DNA of 64,000 bases from the NCBI GenBank assembly GCA_037957365.1, contig JARHVA010003634.1:1443501-1507500 (forward strand), in the 5' to 3' direction. Below are positions 11,743 through 23,153 of the stretch, in pieces. Numbering within the stretch: the first letter of the stretch is position 1; each line of letters opens with the position of its first letter. The notes under the pieces were generated by a model. It was not told where the DNA came from. It saw nothing but the letters and a program-made list of their open reading frames with translations, and made no database searches. A program made the translations under genes and the position numbers. This stretch comes from Torreya grandis. Lineage: Eukaryota > Streptophyta > Pinopsida > Cupressales > Taxaceae.

Positions 11743-12959
11743 ATCAAATAATAGAATATTTTTAATTATTTTAATCCAAGTAGGTGGATCGACATGAAAT
11801 AAGAAGTCACATTTTAAAAAGCTAAAAAAATAGATACTTGTTTTATTACCAGTCATAATCTATATGCCCTACTCAAGAAAGAAGGTAAAATCTATATTTT
11901 TATCAAAATTTTGACTTTCTTTTTATATTTCCTCTCTAAACACTATTGTATGACTTGGTTGAGGATGGTTTTTGATAGTTTCAAAATTGATTTTGGCTTC
12001 TTCTATCAAATTTTTGAGTTGTATGATCACCATATACCCAAGAGAGGTAACTATAGCAAAGCAGGAAGCAAAAAAAAAAAAATTAAAAAAAAATCATTTA
12101 CTCATGCCCAAATCAAATGACTAAGGAGAGATGGTAAAAATCAAAAAAAATATTTTTGAACTTTCGAATTGGTCAAATACTAGTTGTATGACCTTGGTGA
12201 GTTTGTGGAAAATAAAAAAGTGACATATTTGTATTCAAGAAAACATGAATTATAAATTGAATTGTATGGCCAAATAATTGGTGGAGGGAGATATTAAAAA
12301 GGTTGACATATTTTTTTGATTTCAGATGGGAAAAATATGAATTATACAAACTTGTTAAAAAGTGGTATAAATTTTGAAAGAATAGATTTTGATTATTTTT
12401 TTTGCAAATGGAAAGTTGCATGGCCACATGATGCCCTTGATAAGAGAAGACTATAATTTTGAAAGATTACATTTCCTAGAAAAAAATCTAAGAGTTAGTA
12501 AACTCAAAAATTAATATTTCTTTTAACAACCTCAAAGATTTGAATTTTTAGCAAAAATCAATTGGTAATTGATTTTTAATATTTTGGCTAAATCAAAAAT
12601 AGGAAAAAATATTTAAAAAATAAGAATGAAATTTTCAAAATTTATTTTCAATTCATTTCTATTTATTAGGTAGGTTTGTTAAATAAAAACACAAAGAAAC
12701 TAAATATGAATAGTTACAAGCATGAAAATTGGTTAGAAGAAAGTTAAATTTCATATAAGTAGTGTTAAAACACACTAGAGTAATTTTTACAAACAAGTTG
12801 TGAGTATAGAATCCCGTTGTAATTGAATAACTTATTTTGTCTTTAAGTTATTTGATTTCATCATTTTTCTTAAATGAGAAGATTTTTTGAAAATATTTCC
12901 CAATTGTCAGTTCTATTGTAAAAGTTGATGTCTTTGTCCCTTACTCTAGAAAAGGTGAT
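11743..12959. other. AT-rich spacer, no gene seen
   Basis: No coding region, repeat pair or RNA gene that I can support. By the TSD logic, this DNA was continuous with 5929-5941 before the LINE inserted, so it may be further 3' material of element A. Confidence 0.4.
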
Positions 12960-15310
12960 TTTGATTAAAGATAAATAAAATATGAAGTATCAATTTCAAG
13001 ACGTGACACCTCTTTCACCACTATAGTCTAATTTTTGAAATATCACTGACACTAATCTAGGTCACATTGATTTAGACAAATTTTTGAAAATAATGAACAC
13101 GATGAATAAGATGGATTTAAGTCAAAGTATTTTTGATAGTGGGTTGGCATAGGAAAAAATATTCTTAATTTCATTACAGTCCCCTGAGATAGTCTTGGTA
13201 ATTACAAACAAATATAACTCAAAGATGAGGGAAGTGAGAGATTTAGGGAATCTGTAGTGATTTTTATCCCTAGGTAAATTGATAATATTTTTTGCCTTTC
13301 ATATCATGAATCCTTTGTGTATATGACTCTTGAGTCCTCTCAAAAAATTTAGGATGAAAATAATTTGGTGTGCGATAATCAAGTCATCAATACATGGTTG
13401 ACTAAGCCAAAACATTTCTTCACATGACTTCCAAAAAATATTACAAGGTCCAATTTCAAAAATAAAATTAATGACCTCATAACATTATCTCACAGTATAG
13501 TGGGAAGTCATATAGAAAAAAAATTAGACATGGATGTAAAAATTAATTTGGATAATCCTTAGAAATAAGCATTATATTAATTAGAGACATTTAATCAGAG
13601 ATATAATTCATAAGGAGATCATGATAGTAAAAGTTACGTCAATATTCTATATGACTATATATGTTTTACACCATAACAAGTCAAAGATATTTTTATGGAT
13701 TGCATACAATGGATGAATTTTACTAAGTAATGGGGTATGAATTCTATCCCTAGTTGGACTTGAAGGAAAGCAGTCTTCACTTGAATAGGGTAAACGATTG
13801 ATTTTTTCATTTCATAATTCAATTTTTTGAAAAGGAGATCTCTAACATGAGAATATCAGTTGTGGCTACCATAGATATAGAAAGAAGTGGAACTTATTTC
13901 ATACAGTTCCTAGTTGTTAGTTATTTAAGAATCTATGGTTGTGATGTTACATTGTATATGCTTCCACTATATGTCAGTGATATGTGGGAATTGATGGAAT
14001 TATCAAGATAACTTATTGAAATACACAAGTTCCTAACAAGATGATATAAAATAAAAGTCAAATTTCTAACCTCCATTTCTAGATATACTTGTCCATCATT
14101 GACAAATTATAGGAAAGTTGAACAATACATGTATCATAATAACCTAAGGACTTTTGAGACTATGATTGCATTTGATAATAGAGGCTTTATTGAACACAAT
14201 GCACCTTTATATCAATATATCCTACATTTTGAATATTATTGTATGGATTGTGAAGATAAGAAATAAGTAAGGATCAAGGCCTATTCATGGTTTATCATGA
14301 TATATTTTGTAAAATTTGGCATAATGAAAGTACTAAAATAGTTGGTGGATGATGAGGTCACATTAGACCCCATATTTGAAAAATAAAACATTGCAATAAA
14401 GCCATTGCCTTGAGTCCATAATTGGTATGAAAGGAGATGCATAATTGGTGATTGGTACCATTTTTGAAAAAATGGATAAAGACAAATAAATAAAGGATGA
14501 ATTAAATAAAAAGTAGAATAGTTGAATTTAGTGATACATAGCTTGGTCAAGATAATTAAACTAACTATTACTTCATCTAGCCTTCATGCTGAGACATTGG
14601 AGAATGTAAGAGATGCAACTCAAATGGGAAATGCAATGAAATATTGGATTAAAAATGTCACTAATCAAGGAACCTCAGTAATTATCACTACAATAATATT
14701 TTTTTCTAAAATACAGTCATAATGTGAAAAACTAATTGCAAATAAAGGTACATATGCAAAAAAGAAAAAAAGTTGGAATAATTCACACCTAAGTTGGTTA
14801 AATTATCAAAGTTTCCTTATGTTGACCTTATTAAAAAAGGATTTACTAGGAAGGAAGAAATTGTCTATTTGATTGAGTTTCTTTGGGATACTAAATTTAG
14901 GATCCAATATCTTCAAGAGTGGATTTAAAATTTCAAAAATGCAAGGTCACTTGGAAGTGATGCAATGATGTAAGTCCACATTGAGATCAAGAACTTGAAT
15001 TATCCTTTTGTTAATGACAAAGGTTAAAATTGTAATCTAGTTTTAATTTAAACCGTGATTGGATAATTCAAAGATTGAATTGAAGACATTGTCAATCCTA
15101 TATCTCCTTTTTTAATGAAGAACTTCATTGTTAGCCAAATTCTAAGTGAATGTGGATAATCTGAACATGAAGATAAATGGTTTCCAAAGTATGATTTAGG
15201 AAATGAAAGACTTAGACTACTCAATGGACATTGCATATAGGTAAATACATGGACTGGATGAATATTTGATTAGGGCAATTATCCAAAGGTTTGATGAACT
15301 TATAAAAGGG
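12960..15310 (+). pseudogene. Long decayed ORF of unknown family
   Basis: A plus-strand region of about 2.3 kb translates, with roughly 40 stops and a few frame changes, into protein-like text unlike the surrounding random AT-rich frames. Examples are a Leu/Ile-rich block near 13320-13520 (ESFVYMTLES, VCDNQVINTWLTKPKHFF, INDLITL), a block near 13850-14000 (AIDIERSGTYFIQFLVVSYLRIYGCDVTLYMLP) and another near 14090-14250 (CPSLTNYRKVEQYMYHNNLRTFETMIAFDNRGFIEHNAPLYQYILHFEYYCMDCEDK). I do not recognise the family and find no RT, integrase, transposase or zinc motif. It could be a retrotransposon-associated ORF or a dead host gene copy. Confidence 0.4.
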
Positions 15311-15539
15311 AAATAACTATCAACATAGTAGCAAGAAGAATGAAGAATTATTTTTTAGTGTTTTTTATTTTATTCTCATGTTTCTTTGGACCTAATTTTT
15401 ATTGTTGAGATTTATTTCCTATTATAAATGTATATTTTCAATCTATAAATTGTCTTTGTAATTTTTTCAACTTATTTTTTCAAGCTATGAAAAGTGATAA
15501 TGTGCTTTTACAAGTAGTGCAAAAACTCCAAATGTTTTT

Positions 15540-15800
15540 CTCAAGTGGTGTTAAATGCTCAAAAAAAAATTCAAATAGGTGGTTTTGCACCACAAACACC
15601 CATTTTATTATATAAATACAATTTAGGTCTTCATATTGAAGATTCAAAATAGATATATTTTTGGTAATGATTTGTAAATGGAGAATAAACATTGTAATCT
15701 TTAGAAATCAATACAAAGAGGTTTTCCTAAACTTTGTGTTAATGCTATTTTTTGATTTATGTGTTTTACTTAATTCAACATATTTTATTTTCATCACTAT
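15540..15800. promoter_or_regulatory. Possible promoter/LTR-like segment
   Basis: Just downstream of the unknown decayed ORF lies a stretch with a TATA-like TATATAAATA at 15610-15619. A possible start region and AATAAA-like words follow (GGAGAATAAACATTG near 15680). This order resembles a U3-R-U5 arrangement. I found no matching upstream copy, so an LTR cannot be claimed. Confidence 0.2.
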
Positions 15801-17552
15801 TGCTACCAATTTTGAACTATTATAATAAGAAATTAAATTATAAAATTTTTACCTAGAGTTGTATTTTATATTTACAACACATGTGAAAATATCAATGGGA
15901 ATAGAGTCAATATCTTTATTGTTTCTAATAGAAAATATAGAGGGCTATTCATTTCTATTATTAGAGTTAAATAGTTTTCTATTGTATGTTTCATATCACC
16001 AAGGATATGATTATTTTTATTCAACCCAATGAATGAGAAAAATTGTATCCCTTTTAAAGTCAAAATTTATTTCAACTCTTTAGTCTATTATCAGTTTCTA
16101 ACTTGGAAATTTTTTTGCCTAAAACTTCTCCTTTCTCTCACTCTCCCTCTATACACATTTCTTTATAAAATCTCATTTTCAAACTTTCAGGTTATAAGTA
16201 TTACCCACATTATTTACATTTTTTTGTTTGTAAATATTTCTTATTTTCCCATTTTGGCTTTCAATAAAGCTAGATCTACCCGCTAATAGGAGAGGGACAT
16301 TGTTCCCCATGTTTTTGATGCAAAGTCATCAATTATTCCTCCTAAAACATTTTCACGCCAATAGGTAACCAAAAATAATGTTTGGAATCTTCTTCCCAAG
16401 AACAATGTTGGGAAATTTCCACTTATTTATAATCATCTACCCAATCCAATTAGAATCCTAATCCCACTTCTAATCCTCAACTATATTATTCAAAATTCCT
16501 TTAATAAATGCTTCAAAAAATGTTTATTATACAATATTATAGTAGAAATAAAATCCTTCAAGTGAAAAACTAAATCATACAAATTTCTAATCAAGCTCTC
16601 CAAATTATCATTAATCAACCAAACTAAATTTATATCTATCCTCCTTTTAGAGATTCCAATGGAAACCTTATTCCTCAGCCACTAATTCATAATAAGATGC
16701 TTCAAAAACTTCAAAATAAACTTTATCTCCTTTTATTGTGTATATGGATATTGGAATAATATCTAAAACCATGACATATTATGCAACTATTGATCTTAGC
16801 TTAAATATTAAATATCTTCAAAATATTTATAAGAAAATGGGATAAAAATAGTACTTATTTTACTACTAACCTTTAAGACAAAACATTTATCTAAGATGCA
16901 TTATAATAGTATAACCAACTTCCAAGACATTCCATCACTTGACTAAACTTAATTTAGTCAATCCTCTATCTAAGGAATTTCAACAAAATTAACTTCCCAA
17001 GAATAACCTTAGTAATTTCATTAATTATAAGTAGTTTCTGAAAAACATTTCTTATGATTTCATCAACTTATGAAAATCATTAACGCATAAAGTAGATAAT
17101 AACATGATTGATTACAATCCCTTCAAACTCTTTATTGCATTTATTAAGGATCCTCTTCAATAAAAAGTTAGGATCTTCTATAATCATACTTTATAATATG
17201 CATTCGACCAAACAAAAATATAAGATTTCTTTCTGACCCACTATGAACCATCTATAAACATCAAAAATGTATATTTTAAAACCTTAACCAATGCATTCAA
17301 TACTATTTTTTTTTCAAAATAAGACTCCTAAATTTAAATTAGGAGTATCCCATTTAGATAATCAACTTTCTTCTTGATCACCCTTTACTATGAAACAAAT
17401 TAGGAATTTATTTTCTCAATCTAAACCATATGTATATTCTCTCTCCACCCCCAACCATTGTATCATTTATTAAAAAAAATTAGTTTCGACATTGATATTG
17501 GTCACTTTCTTCAGACATGTCATACCCTTCAAAATCTTGAAGTAAATACTAT
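15801..17552. other. AT-rich spacer, no gene supported
   Basis: No domain recognised on either strand. Before the copia insertion this DNA joined the sequence now at 23154, so it may contain the 5' portion of gypsy element B. I could not identify an LTR or primer site. Confidence 0.35.
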
Positions 17553-18243
17553 TGGGGATCAACCAACAAAGTTGATTATAATATGAAAGCAATTAAATGC
17601 GGAATTAAACTAGAATAATAAGTAAATAGAATCAAAAGTAGCAAAGAACAAGAGATACAAGAAACCACCCTGAAAACTTGTATTAAACTCTTTACAGAAG
17701 GAATTACAATTGAAGAAACTTCTTTTCTTCCACACCTCTCTCAGATGTATAGATCTCTTCCTAGATCTCTTTCCCTCAAGAGTTCTCTTTCTCAATTACA
17801 ATCAATTCCAACAACCTGGATTGATACACATATACTATACAAATATCTTGTACTATTCTATAATAACTATTGTGTCTCTCTCTATAAGCTATGAAGATCC
17901 ATCCCTAATATATAACTTTAGAGACTCATGAGCATACAATATCAACCACTAGATGCACCTCCTAATCAAGGGCTCAAATCAGTCCTACTTAAAATAGAAA
18001 CTCGGAGTCAATATCAATAGTTCAACTTTACATGCAAACATTCTATTCTGTCCACAAAAATAGCATTCTGGACGCATAGGTGACCGACGTCATTCCCTGC
18101 CAATCTGCTTGTGACCGATGTCAGCCGATCTACTACCAATGCCGACAGCCTCTGGTCTGTTCCTGACCATCATCAGTGACTGTGTGAATCTTGCAACTTG
18201 CAACTTGCTCATTTGGTGAAGCTTTTAGCTCCACACCTTAACA
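17553..18243 (-). repeat. 3' LTR of the copia element
   Basis: 691 bp, beginning TGGGGATCAACC and ending CCTTAACA on the plus strand (TGTTAAGG...CCCCA on the element strand), so it has the canonical TG...CA ends. It matches 22465-23153 throughout at about 93%. One 2-bp indel is in a CT run. Most differences are transitions, many at CpG in the GC-richer stretch 18065-18180. Confidence 0.96.
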
Positions 18244-18256
18244 ATCTCCCACTTGG
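18244..18256 (-). promoter_or_regulatory. Polypurine tract of the copia element
   Basis: On the element strand CCAAGTGGGAGAT lies directly upstream of the 3' LTR start TGTTAAGG. The purine-rich core AAGTGGGAG next to TGTTA is the classical plus-strand primer of plant copia elements. Confidence 0.9.
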
Positions 18257-18445
18257 AGATAAACAGCTGCACCAGTACCTGTACAACAACATCTTCTAGC
18301 TCCTCCATCTTCAAACTTAATCATGAAGACCAACATAAGTTGAATGAAGATTTAACTTCTCCTTTGTTACCAGCTTGGTTAACATATCAGTAGGGTTCTT
18401 ATCTGTATGGATCTTCTCCAGCTTCAACTCACCATCTGCCAATAC
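18257..18445 (-). other. Polyprotein tail and short 3' untranslated spacer
   Basis: Translation in the polyprotein frame continues past the stop at 18446 as VLADGELKLEKIHTDKNPTDMLTK, the usual last stretch of a copia RNase H domain. It then runs out in stops before the polypurine tract. Confidence 0.7.
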
Positions 18446-18990
18446 CTATCTAATGAAGTGGTACCTTAGCTGTATATGCTTGGTTCTTGAATGAAAGGCT
18501 GAATTCTTAGCCAAATGAATTGCACTTTGACTATCACTGTATAGTCTACAACTCTCTTGCTCCTTTCCTAGCTCTTCCATGAACCGTGACATCCATATCA
18601 TCTCTTTGCTAGCCTCTGTGACTGTAATATATTCTGCTTCTGTAGTTGATAAGGCAACAACCTTCTGCAACTTTGATATCCAGCTAACCGTCATTCCACC
18701 AATAGTGAAAACATATCCTATGGTGCTTCTTCTGCCATCCAAATCACCTGCCATATCTGAATCTACATAACCATGTAGAGAAGTGTTAGACCCACCATAG
18801 CACAAATGCCTACTATTGGTCCCTCTCAGATATCTGAGGATCCACTAAACTATTTTCCAGTGTTCCTTCCCTGGATTGGCCATATACTTACTTACAACTC
18901 CCACTGCTTAGGCAATATCCGGTCTAGTACAAACCATTGCATACATTAAGCTTCCAACTGCGGAAGCATATGAAACTTTCCTCATGTACT
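18446..18990 (-). pseudogene. Copia RNase H domain
   Basis: C-terminal RNase H of the copia polyprotein. The active-site acids are visible: Asp in GYVDSDMAGD (18750 region), Glu in STTEAEYI (18630) and Asp in YSDSQSAIHLAKN (18515). The distal His-rich stretch SRTKHIQLRYHFIR follows. The upstream linker (VGSLMYAMVCTRPDIA, HWKIV, WILRYLRGT) has two in-frame stops, one where the family has Gln after PDIA. The frame is the same as that of the RT domain upstream. Catalytic residues are preserved although the polyprotein is interrupted. Confidence 0.93.
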
Positions 18991-19015
18991 CTACCTCATC
19001 ATGTGAATTGGGACA

Positions 19016-20044
19016 TTATTCTTTACTCAACTTAAAATGTCCAGCCATAGGTGTGCTTACCATTTTTGCATCCTGCATATTAAACCATTTCAACACCTTG
19101 TTCACATAATCCTCTTGCGATAAAATCAACTTGTGATTTTTCCTGTCTCTCTTAATATTCATGCCAAGGTTTTTCTTTGCTGCTCTCAAATCCTTCATGG
19201 CAAATGTGTGAGCTAATTTCACCTTAAGCTCAAAGATATCATGCATGTGTGATCCTGCAACCAGCATATCATCTACATACAACAATAGAATAATATATCT
19301 ACCATTATCTAATCTCTTGAAATACACACAATGGTCAGATTGACATCTACTGTAGCCATGCTTAGTCATAAACCTGTCAAATCTTAGATACCATTGTCTT
19401 GGAGCTTGCTTGAGGCCATACAAGCTTTTCTTCAATCTGCACACTAGCTTCTCCTTACCTTTGACCTCAAATCCTTCCGGCTGATCCATATATATTTCTT
19501 CATCCAAATCTCCATGAAGAAATGATGTCTTAACATCAAGCTGTTCAAGATGCAAATCCTCAATAGCAACTAAAGACAGTATAGTCCGTATAGAAGTCAT
19601 TTTAACAACAGGAGAAAAAATCTCACCAAAATCAATACCTGGTTTTTGTGCAAATCCTTTCACTACCAACCTGGCCTTATATCTCATCTTTCCATTCTCA
19701 CCTTCCTTCAATCTATAGATCCATCTGTTCTTCAGTGTCTTCTTTCCCGCTGGCAACTCAACCAAATCCCACGTTTGGTTCTCTCTCAAGGAATCAATTT
19801 CCTCATTCATGCCTAGCTCCCACTGATTCTTGGATTCCACCTGTATTGCTTCATCAAAAATCTCTGGTTCTCCACCATCAGTAAGCAATAAATATAATAA
19901 TGAAGGAGAATATTGAATTGGAGGTTTACTTACCCTTTCTGACCTCTTGATGGGTGTTTGAGACTCATTCACAACATGATATCCACCCAAATTCTCTGAT
20001 AGTGATCGACCTTGGTCACCTGTAGGCCTATAACTGACTATCAT
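19016..20044 (-). pseudogene. Copia reverse transcriptase domain
   Basis: The best-preserved reading frame in the window (342 codons without a stop). Motifs in order: NQWELGMNEEIDSL, TWDLVELPAGKK, NRWIYRLK, RYKARLVVKGFAQKPGIDFGEIFSPVVKMTSIR, LEQLDVKTSFLHGDLDEEIYMDQPEGF (first catalytic Asp), CRLKKSLYGLKQAPRQWY, then ILLLYVDDMLVAG with the YVDD catalytic pair. KNLGMNIKRDR and VLKWFNMQDAKMVSTPM follow. These are hallmark sequences of Ty1/copia RT, close to the Tnt1 type. It stops at a TAA where the family usually continues with Gln. The motifs themselves look intact. Confidence 0.96.
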
Positions 20045-20140
20045 CGATTCCTCATGACCGACATTGGTTCTTGCCTAACCGGCATTAGTTCCTATATTGT
20101 CGACATCGATTCCTACCTGGCCAACATCGGTCTCTGTGTT
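20015..20140 (-). repeat. 21-bp tandem repeat inside the copia polyprotein linker
   Basis: Between integrase and RT, five 21-base units follow one another from about 20034 to 20138 on the plus strand, each containing a form of [CG]AC[AC]T[CT]GG/AT followed by TTCCT. The unit at 20055-20075 reads TGACCGACATTGGTTCTTGCC. It encodes a heptapeptide repeat (consensus like T-N-V-G-x-x-x). The same unit with three changes occurs once in the right LTR. Confidence 0.75.
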
Positions 20141-20143
20141 TTC

Positions 20144-21060
20144 CTATCTGTGATTTTTTCTGCCCGCAAGCTCATTTTGGACCGTCACCTCATCTAATTC
20201 TCGATTGCTCTGCCTAAATTGATTCGGCTTCTTGAGCTGATCACTATACATCATTTTTTCATTGAAAACAACATCATGGCTCCTAATTATTTTATTAGTT
20301 CCTAGATTCCAAAACCTGAATCTAAAATCATCAGAGCCATAGCCTATAAATGTGCACCTCATAGACTTAGCATCTAGCTTCTTTCTATTTTCCTTATCAA
20401 CGTACACAAAGGCTTCACAACCAAAAACTTTGAGAAATGAGATATCTACCTTTTTACCTATCCATGCCTCTTCTAGAATTCCACCATCTAGAGCTATAGA
20501 GGGTCCTCTATTAATCAGGTAAACTGCAGTATCCATAGCTTCTACCCAAAACTCTAAGGGCAAACTAGCATGCAATCTCATACACCTTGCACACTCCATT
20601 ATTATTCTATTCATCCTTTCAGCAACTCCATTTTGCTGAGGTGTCCTTGGAACCGTTCTTTGCCTGCGTATTCCATGCATATAACAATACCAGTTGAACT
20701 TGTAGCTGCAGAACTCACCACCATTGTCAAATCTTAGGCACCTCAATCTCCTACCTAATTCATTCTCAACCATAGCTTTCTAAATCTTAAAAGTGTCAAA
20801 AACATTAGATTTCTTCTTTATACAATAGACCCATACCTTTCTTGTAGCATCATCTATGAAAGAAACATAGTACTGTGATCCTCCAATAGAAGCAACTTGA
20901 GGTGGTCCCCACACGTCTGTGTGAACAAGCTCAAATTTATGCTTCTTCTTTGTTGACCCAGTCTTGAGAAAACTCACTCTCTTTTGTTTCCCAAAAATAT
21001 AGTGCTCACAAAATTCTAGATCTATGCTTTTCAAATCTGAAAGCTTACCTTTTGACTTAA
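20144..21060 (-). pseudogene. Copia integrase core
   Basis: DDE integrase. The zinc site precedes the core: LWH and RLGHMSEKGM (His residues, about 21090-21110), then LEFCEHYIFGKQ (about 20990-21025). The second Cys of the family's C-x2-C is replaced by Tyr here. Core Asp 1 is in LVHTDVWGP (about 20920), Asp 2 in LRFDNGGEF (about 20725), and Glu in QQNGVAERMNR (about 20635), so the catalytic triad is complete. The conserved KVFGCEAFVY and CTFIGYG stretches follow. A one-base-type frameshift near 21055-21062 separates the zinc region from the core, and one stop lies at 20774-20779. Confidence 0.93.
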
Positions 21061-21096
21061 GAAAGTCATTCCCTTCTCACTCATGTGGCCAAGCCT

Positions 21097-21560
21097 CTAA
21101 TGCCACAACTTTACATCTACATCTGAAGTAGATAATACAAAAGGAGAATTATTAGTAATACAATTACATAAATAGAGAGTACCTACTCTCTTACCTCTGG
21201 CCAATACAAGTGCACCCTTGGAAACCTTCCAAGATTCACCTGTGAGAGTTATTGTACAACCCTCATCCCCTAACTTTCCTGTAGAAAGCAAATTCCTCTT
21301 TAGGCTGGGAACATGCATGACATCTCTCAACACCCATGTGTTGTCATTCTACATTTTCAGCTACACTTTTTCTTTGCCAACTATTTTTCAAGGCTCATCA
21401 TCCCCTAGATAAACTATTCCAAAATCTCCATGGACATAGTCACTAAAATATTCTCTATTAGGGGTTGCATGGAAAGAAGCACTAGAATCTAAAACCCAAG
21501 ATTTTATATTATTATGCAAAGAGAATATAAGAGCATCTTGTGCAACAATACCTACAACTT
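21097..21560 (-). pseudogene. Copia aspartic protease and pre-integrase region
   Basis: Retropepsin domain followed by the GAG-pre-integrase segment. The catalytic loop reads WVLDSSASFHATPNREYF (about 21455-21510). The family has D-S-G-A at this point, so the Gly is a Ser and activity is doubtful. The conserved stretch MHVPSLKRNLLSTGKLGDEGCTI (about 21245-21320) is typical of copia pre-integrase regions. Three stops lie between the two blocks. Same frame as gag upstream. Confidence 0.9.
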
Positions 21561-21599
21561 TTGTTTCTTCTTTACCTTCATGCTGATTATCTTCTTTTG

Positions 21600-22371
21600 G
21601 TTTTGACCAGCAATCTTTGCTTATGTGCCCTATCTTTCCACAATTCTAGCAGGTTATCCTCCTGCCATTTTTGGATTTAGATCTACCTCTCATCTTTGAC
21701 TTAGACCTTGATCTCCCTTTCTTACTCTTCTTTTTTTGCCTTCCCCTGCTCTCAAAACTTAAAGCGTTCCCTGATGTTTTCTCTGTGCTTTTCCTGCGAA
21801 TTTCTTCATTCAAGATTACACTAACATCATCATCTACCTTTAAAATATTTGAAGCAGATGCAGTATTACTAATTGCCATTACCAAGCTATGCTAGCTCTC
21901 AGGTAAAGAGCATAAGATTAATAGAGCTTTAATTTCATCATCAAACACTATTTTGACTGAATTTAATTGATTTACAATTCCATGGAAATCATTTAGATTA
22001 TTAGATACAGATCCACCTTCTTGCATTTGCAAATGAAATAAATGCTTCATAAGATACACGTTATTTGAAGCTGAGGGTTTTTCATATAAATTTTTTAAAG
22101 TAGTCATTAACTCTATCGTAGACTTTGCCTATGATAAATTAGATATCACAGTAGATGTTAAACTCAATCTTATAGATCCAAGAGCCTTTCTATCAAGAAC
22201 TTCCCATTCTTCATCTTCCATGTCTGTGGGCTTCTTTAAAATCCCACCTAACGGTAAGTATAGATCTTTTTGATACAGATAATCTTCTATCTGCATTCTC
22301 CATAATTGGTAATTCTTGCCATTGAACTTCTCCATTCTCATTTTACTTTTTTCTGCCATTACTTCTCCCAC
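21600..22371 (-). pseudogene. Copia gag (capsid/nucleocapsid)
   Basis: Gag of the copia element. The start is MGEVMAEKSKMRMEKFNGKNYQLW at 22371; the MAEKSK Met is the more family-like start. It contains the DUF4219/UBN2-type capsid core: W-x-x-x-M-x-x-x-L, LYEKPSASNNVYLMKHLFHLQMQEGGSVSNNLNDF, LILCSLPES. Then comes a Lys/Arg/Ser-rich basic stretch (21665-21760) and a CCHC zinc knuckle (about 21616-21660). The knuckle's second residue is a TAG stop between the first Cys and Asn. The stop after LPES sits where the family has Trp (TGG to TAG). These stops are the main lesions. Confidence 0.92.
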
Positions 22372-22442
22372 TCAAACAGAAATCCCTGTGAGTAACCTGT
22401 AATCAATACACACTAACTAGATCTGAAACACCTATTAGTCAA

Positions 22443-22459
22443 CCTGAGTTCTGATACCA
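22443..22459 (-). promoter_or_regulatory. Primer binding site of the copia element
   Basis: On the element strand TGGTATCAGAACTCAGG begins five bases after the end of the 5' LTR. Eleven of the first twelve bases match TGGTATCAGAGC, the site complementary to the 3' end of initiator Met tRNA that primes copia minus-strand synthesis. The single change is G to A. Confidence 0.93.
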
Positions 22460-22464
22460 CTTGG

Positions 22465-23153
22465 TGGGGATCAACCAACAAAGTTGATTACAGTATGAAA
22501 GCAATTAAATGTGGAATTAAACTAGAATAATAAGTAACTAGAATCAGAAGTAGCAAAGAACAAGAGATACAAGAAACCACCCTTAAAACTTGTGTTAAAC
22601 TCTTTACAGAAAGAATTACAATTGAAAAAACTTATTTTCTTCCACACCTATCTCAGATGTACAGATCTCTTCCTAGATCTCTTTCCCTCAAGAGTTCTCT
22701 CTCTCAATTACAATCAATTCCAACAACCTGGATTGATACACATATATTATACAAATATCTTGTATTGTTCTATAGTAACAGTTGTGTCTCTCTATAAGCT
22801 ATGAAGATCCATCCCTAATATATAACTTTAGAGACTCATGAGCATATAATATCAACCACTAGATGCACCTCCTAATCAAGGGCTCAAATCAGTCCTACTT
22901 AAAATAGAAACTCAGACTCAATACCAACAGTTCAACTTTACATGCAAACATTTTGTTCTATCCACAAAAATAGCATTCTGGACGCACAGGTGACTGACGT
23001 TGGTCCTTGCCAGTCTGCTTGTGATCGATGTCAGCTGATCTACTACTAACACCAGTAGCCTCTGGTCTTTTCCTGACCATTTTCGCTGACTGTGTGAATC
23101 CTGCAACTTGCAACTTGCTCATTTGGTGAAGCTTTTAGCTCCACACCTTAACA
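22465..23153 (-). repeat. 5' LTR of the copia element
   Basis: 689 bp with TG...CA ends, homologous over its full length to 17553-18243. On the element strand a TATATATT word lies near 22817-22826 and could be the LTR promoter, with the transcript running toward lower coordinates. The segment 22980-23060 carries the GACNGACGT/GATCGATGTC motifs shared with the 21-bp repeat in the polyprotein linker. Confidence 0.96.

Larger units (their letters stand above)
17553..23153 (-). mobile_element. Ty1/copia LTR retrotransposon, complete but inactive
   Basis: A 5.6-kb copia element on the minus strand with both LTRs (17553-18243 and 22465-23153), a tRNA-iMet type primer site, a polypurine tract and one gag-pol polyprotein. 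Domain order is gag, zinc knuckle, protease, integrase, RT, RNase H, the Ty1/copia order. The RT and integrase sequences look like the Tork/Tnt1 group. The polyprotein stays in one frame except for one small deletion near 21055-21062, but about a dozen stops break it. I hand-counted about 49 differences between the LTRs (roughly 7%). No perfect TSD touches both ends; AATAC occurs at 23154-23158 and, three bases away from the LTR, at 17545-17549. Confidence 0.96.

Noticed and set aside
19648..19884. Plus-strand open frames antisense to the copia RT
   Set aside because: Shadow of the well-supported minus-strand RT frame.
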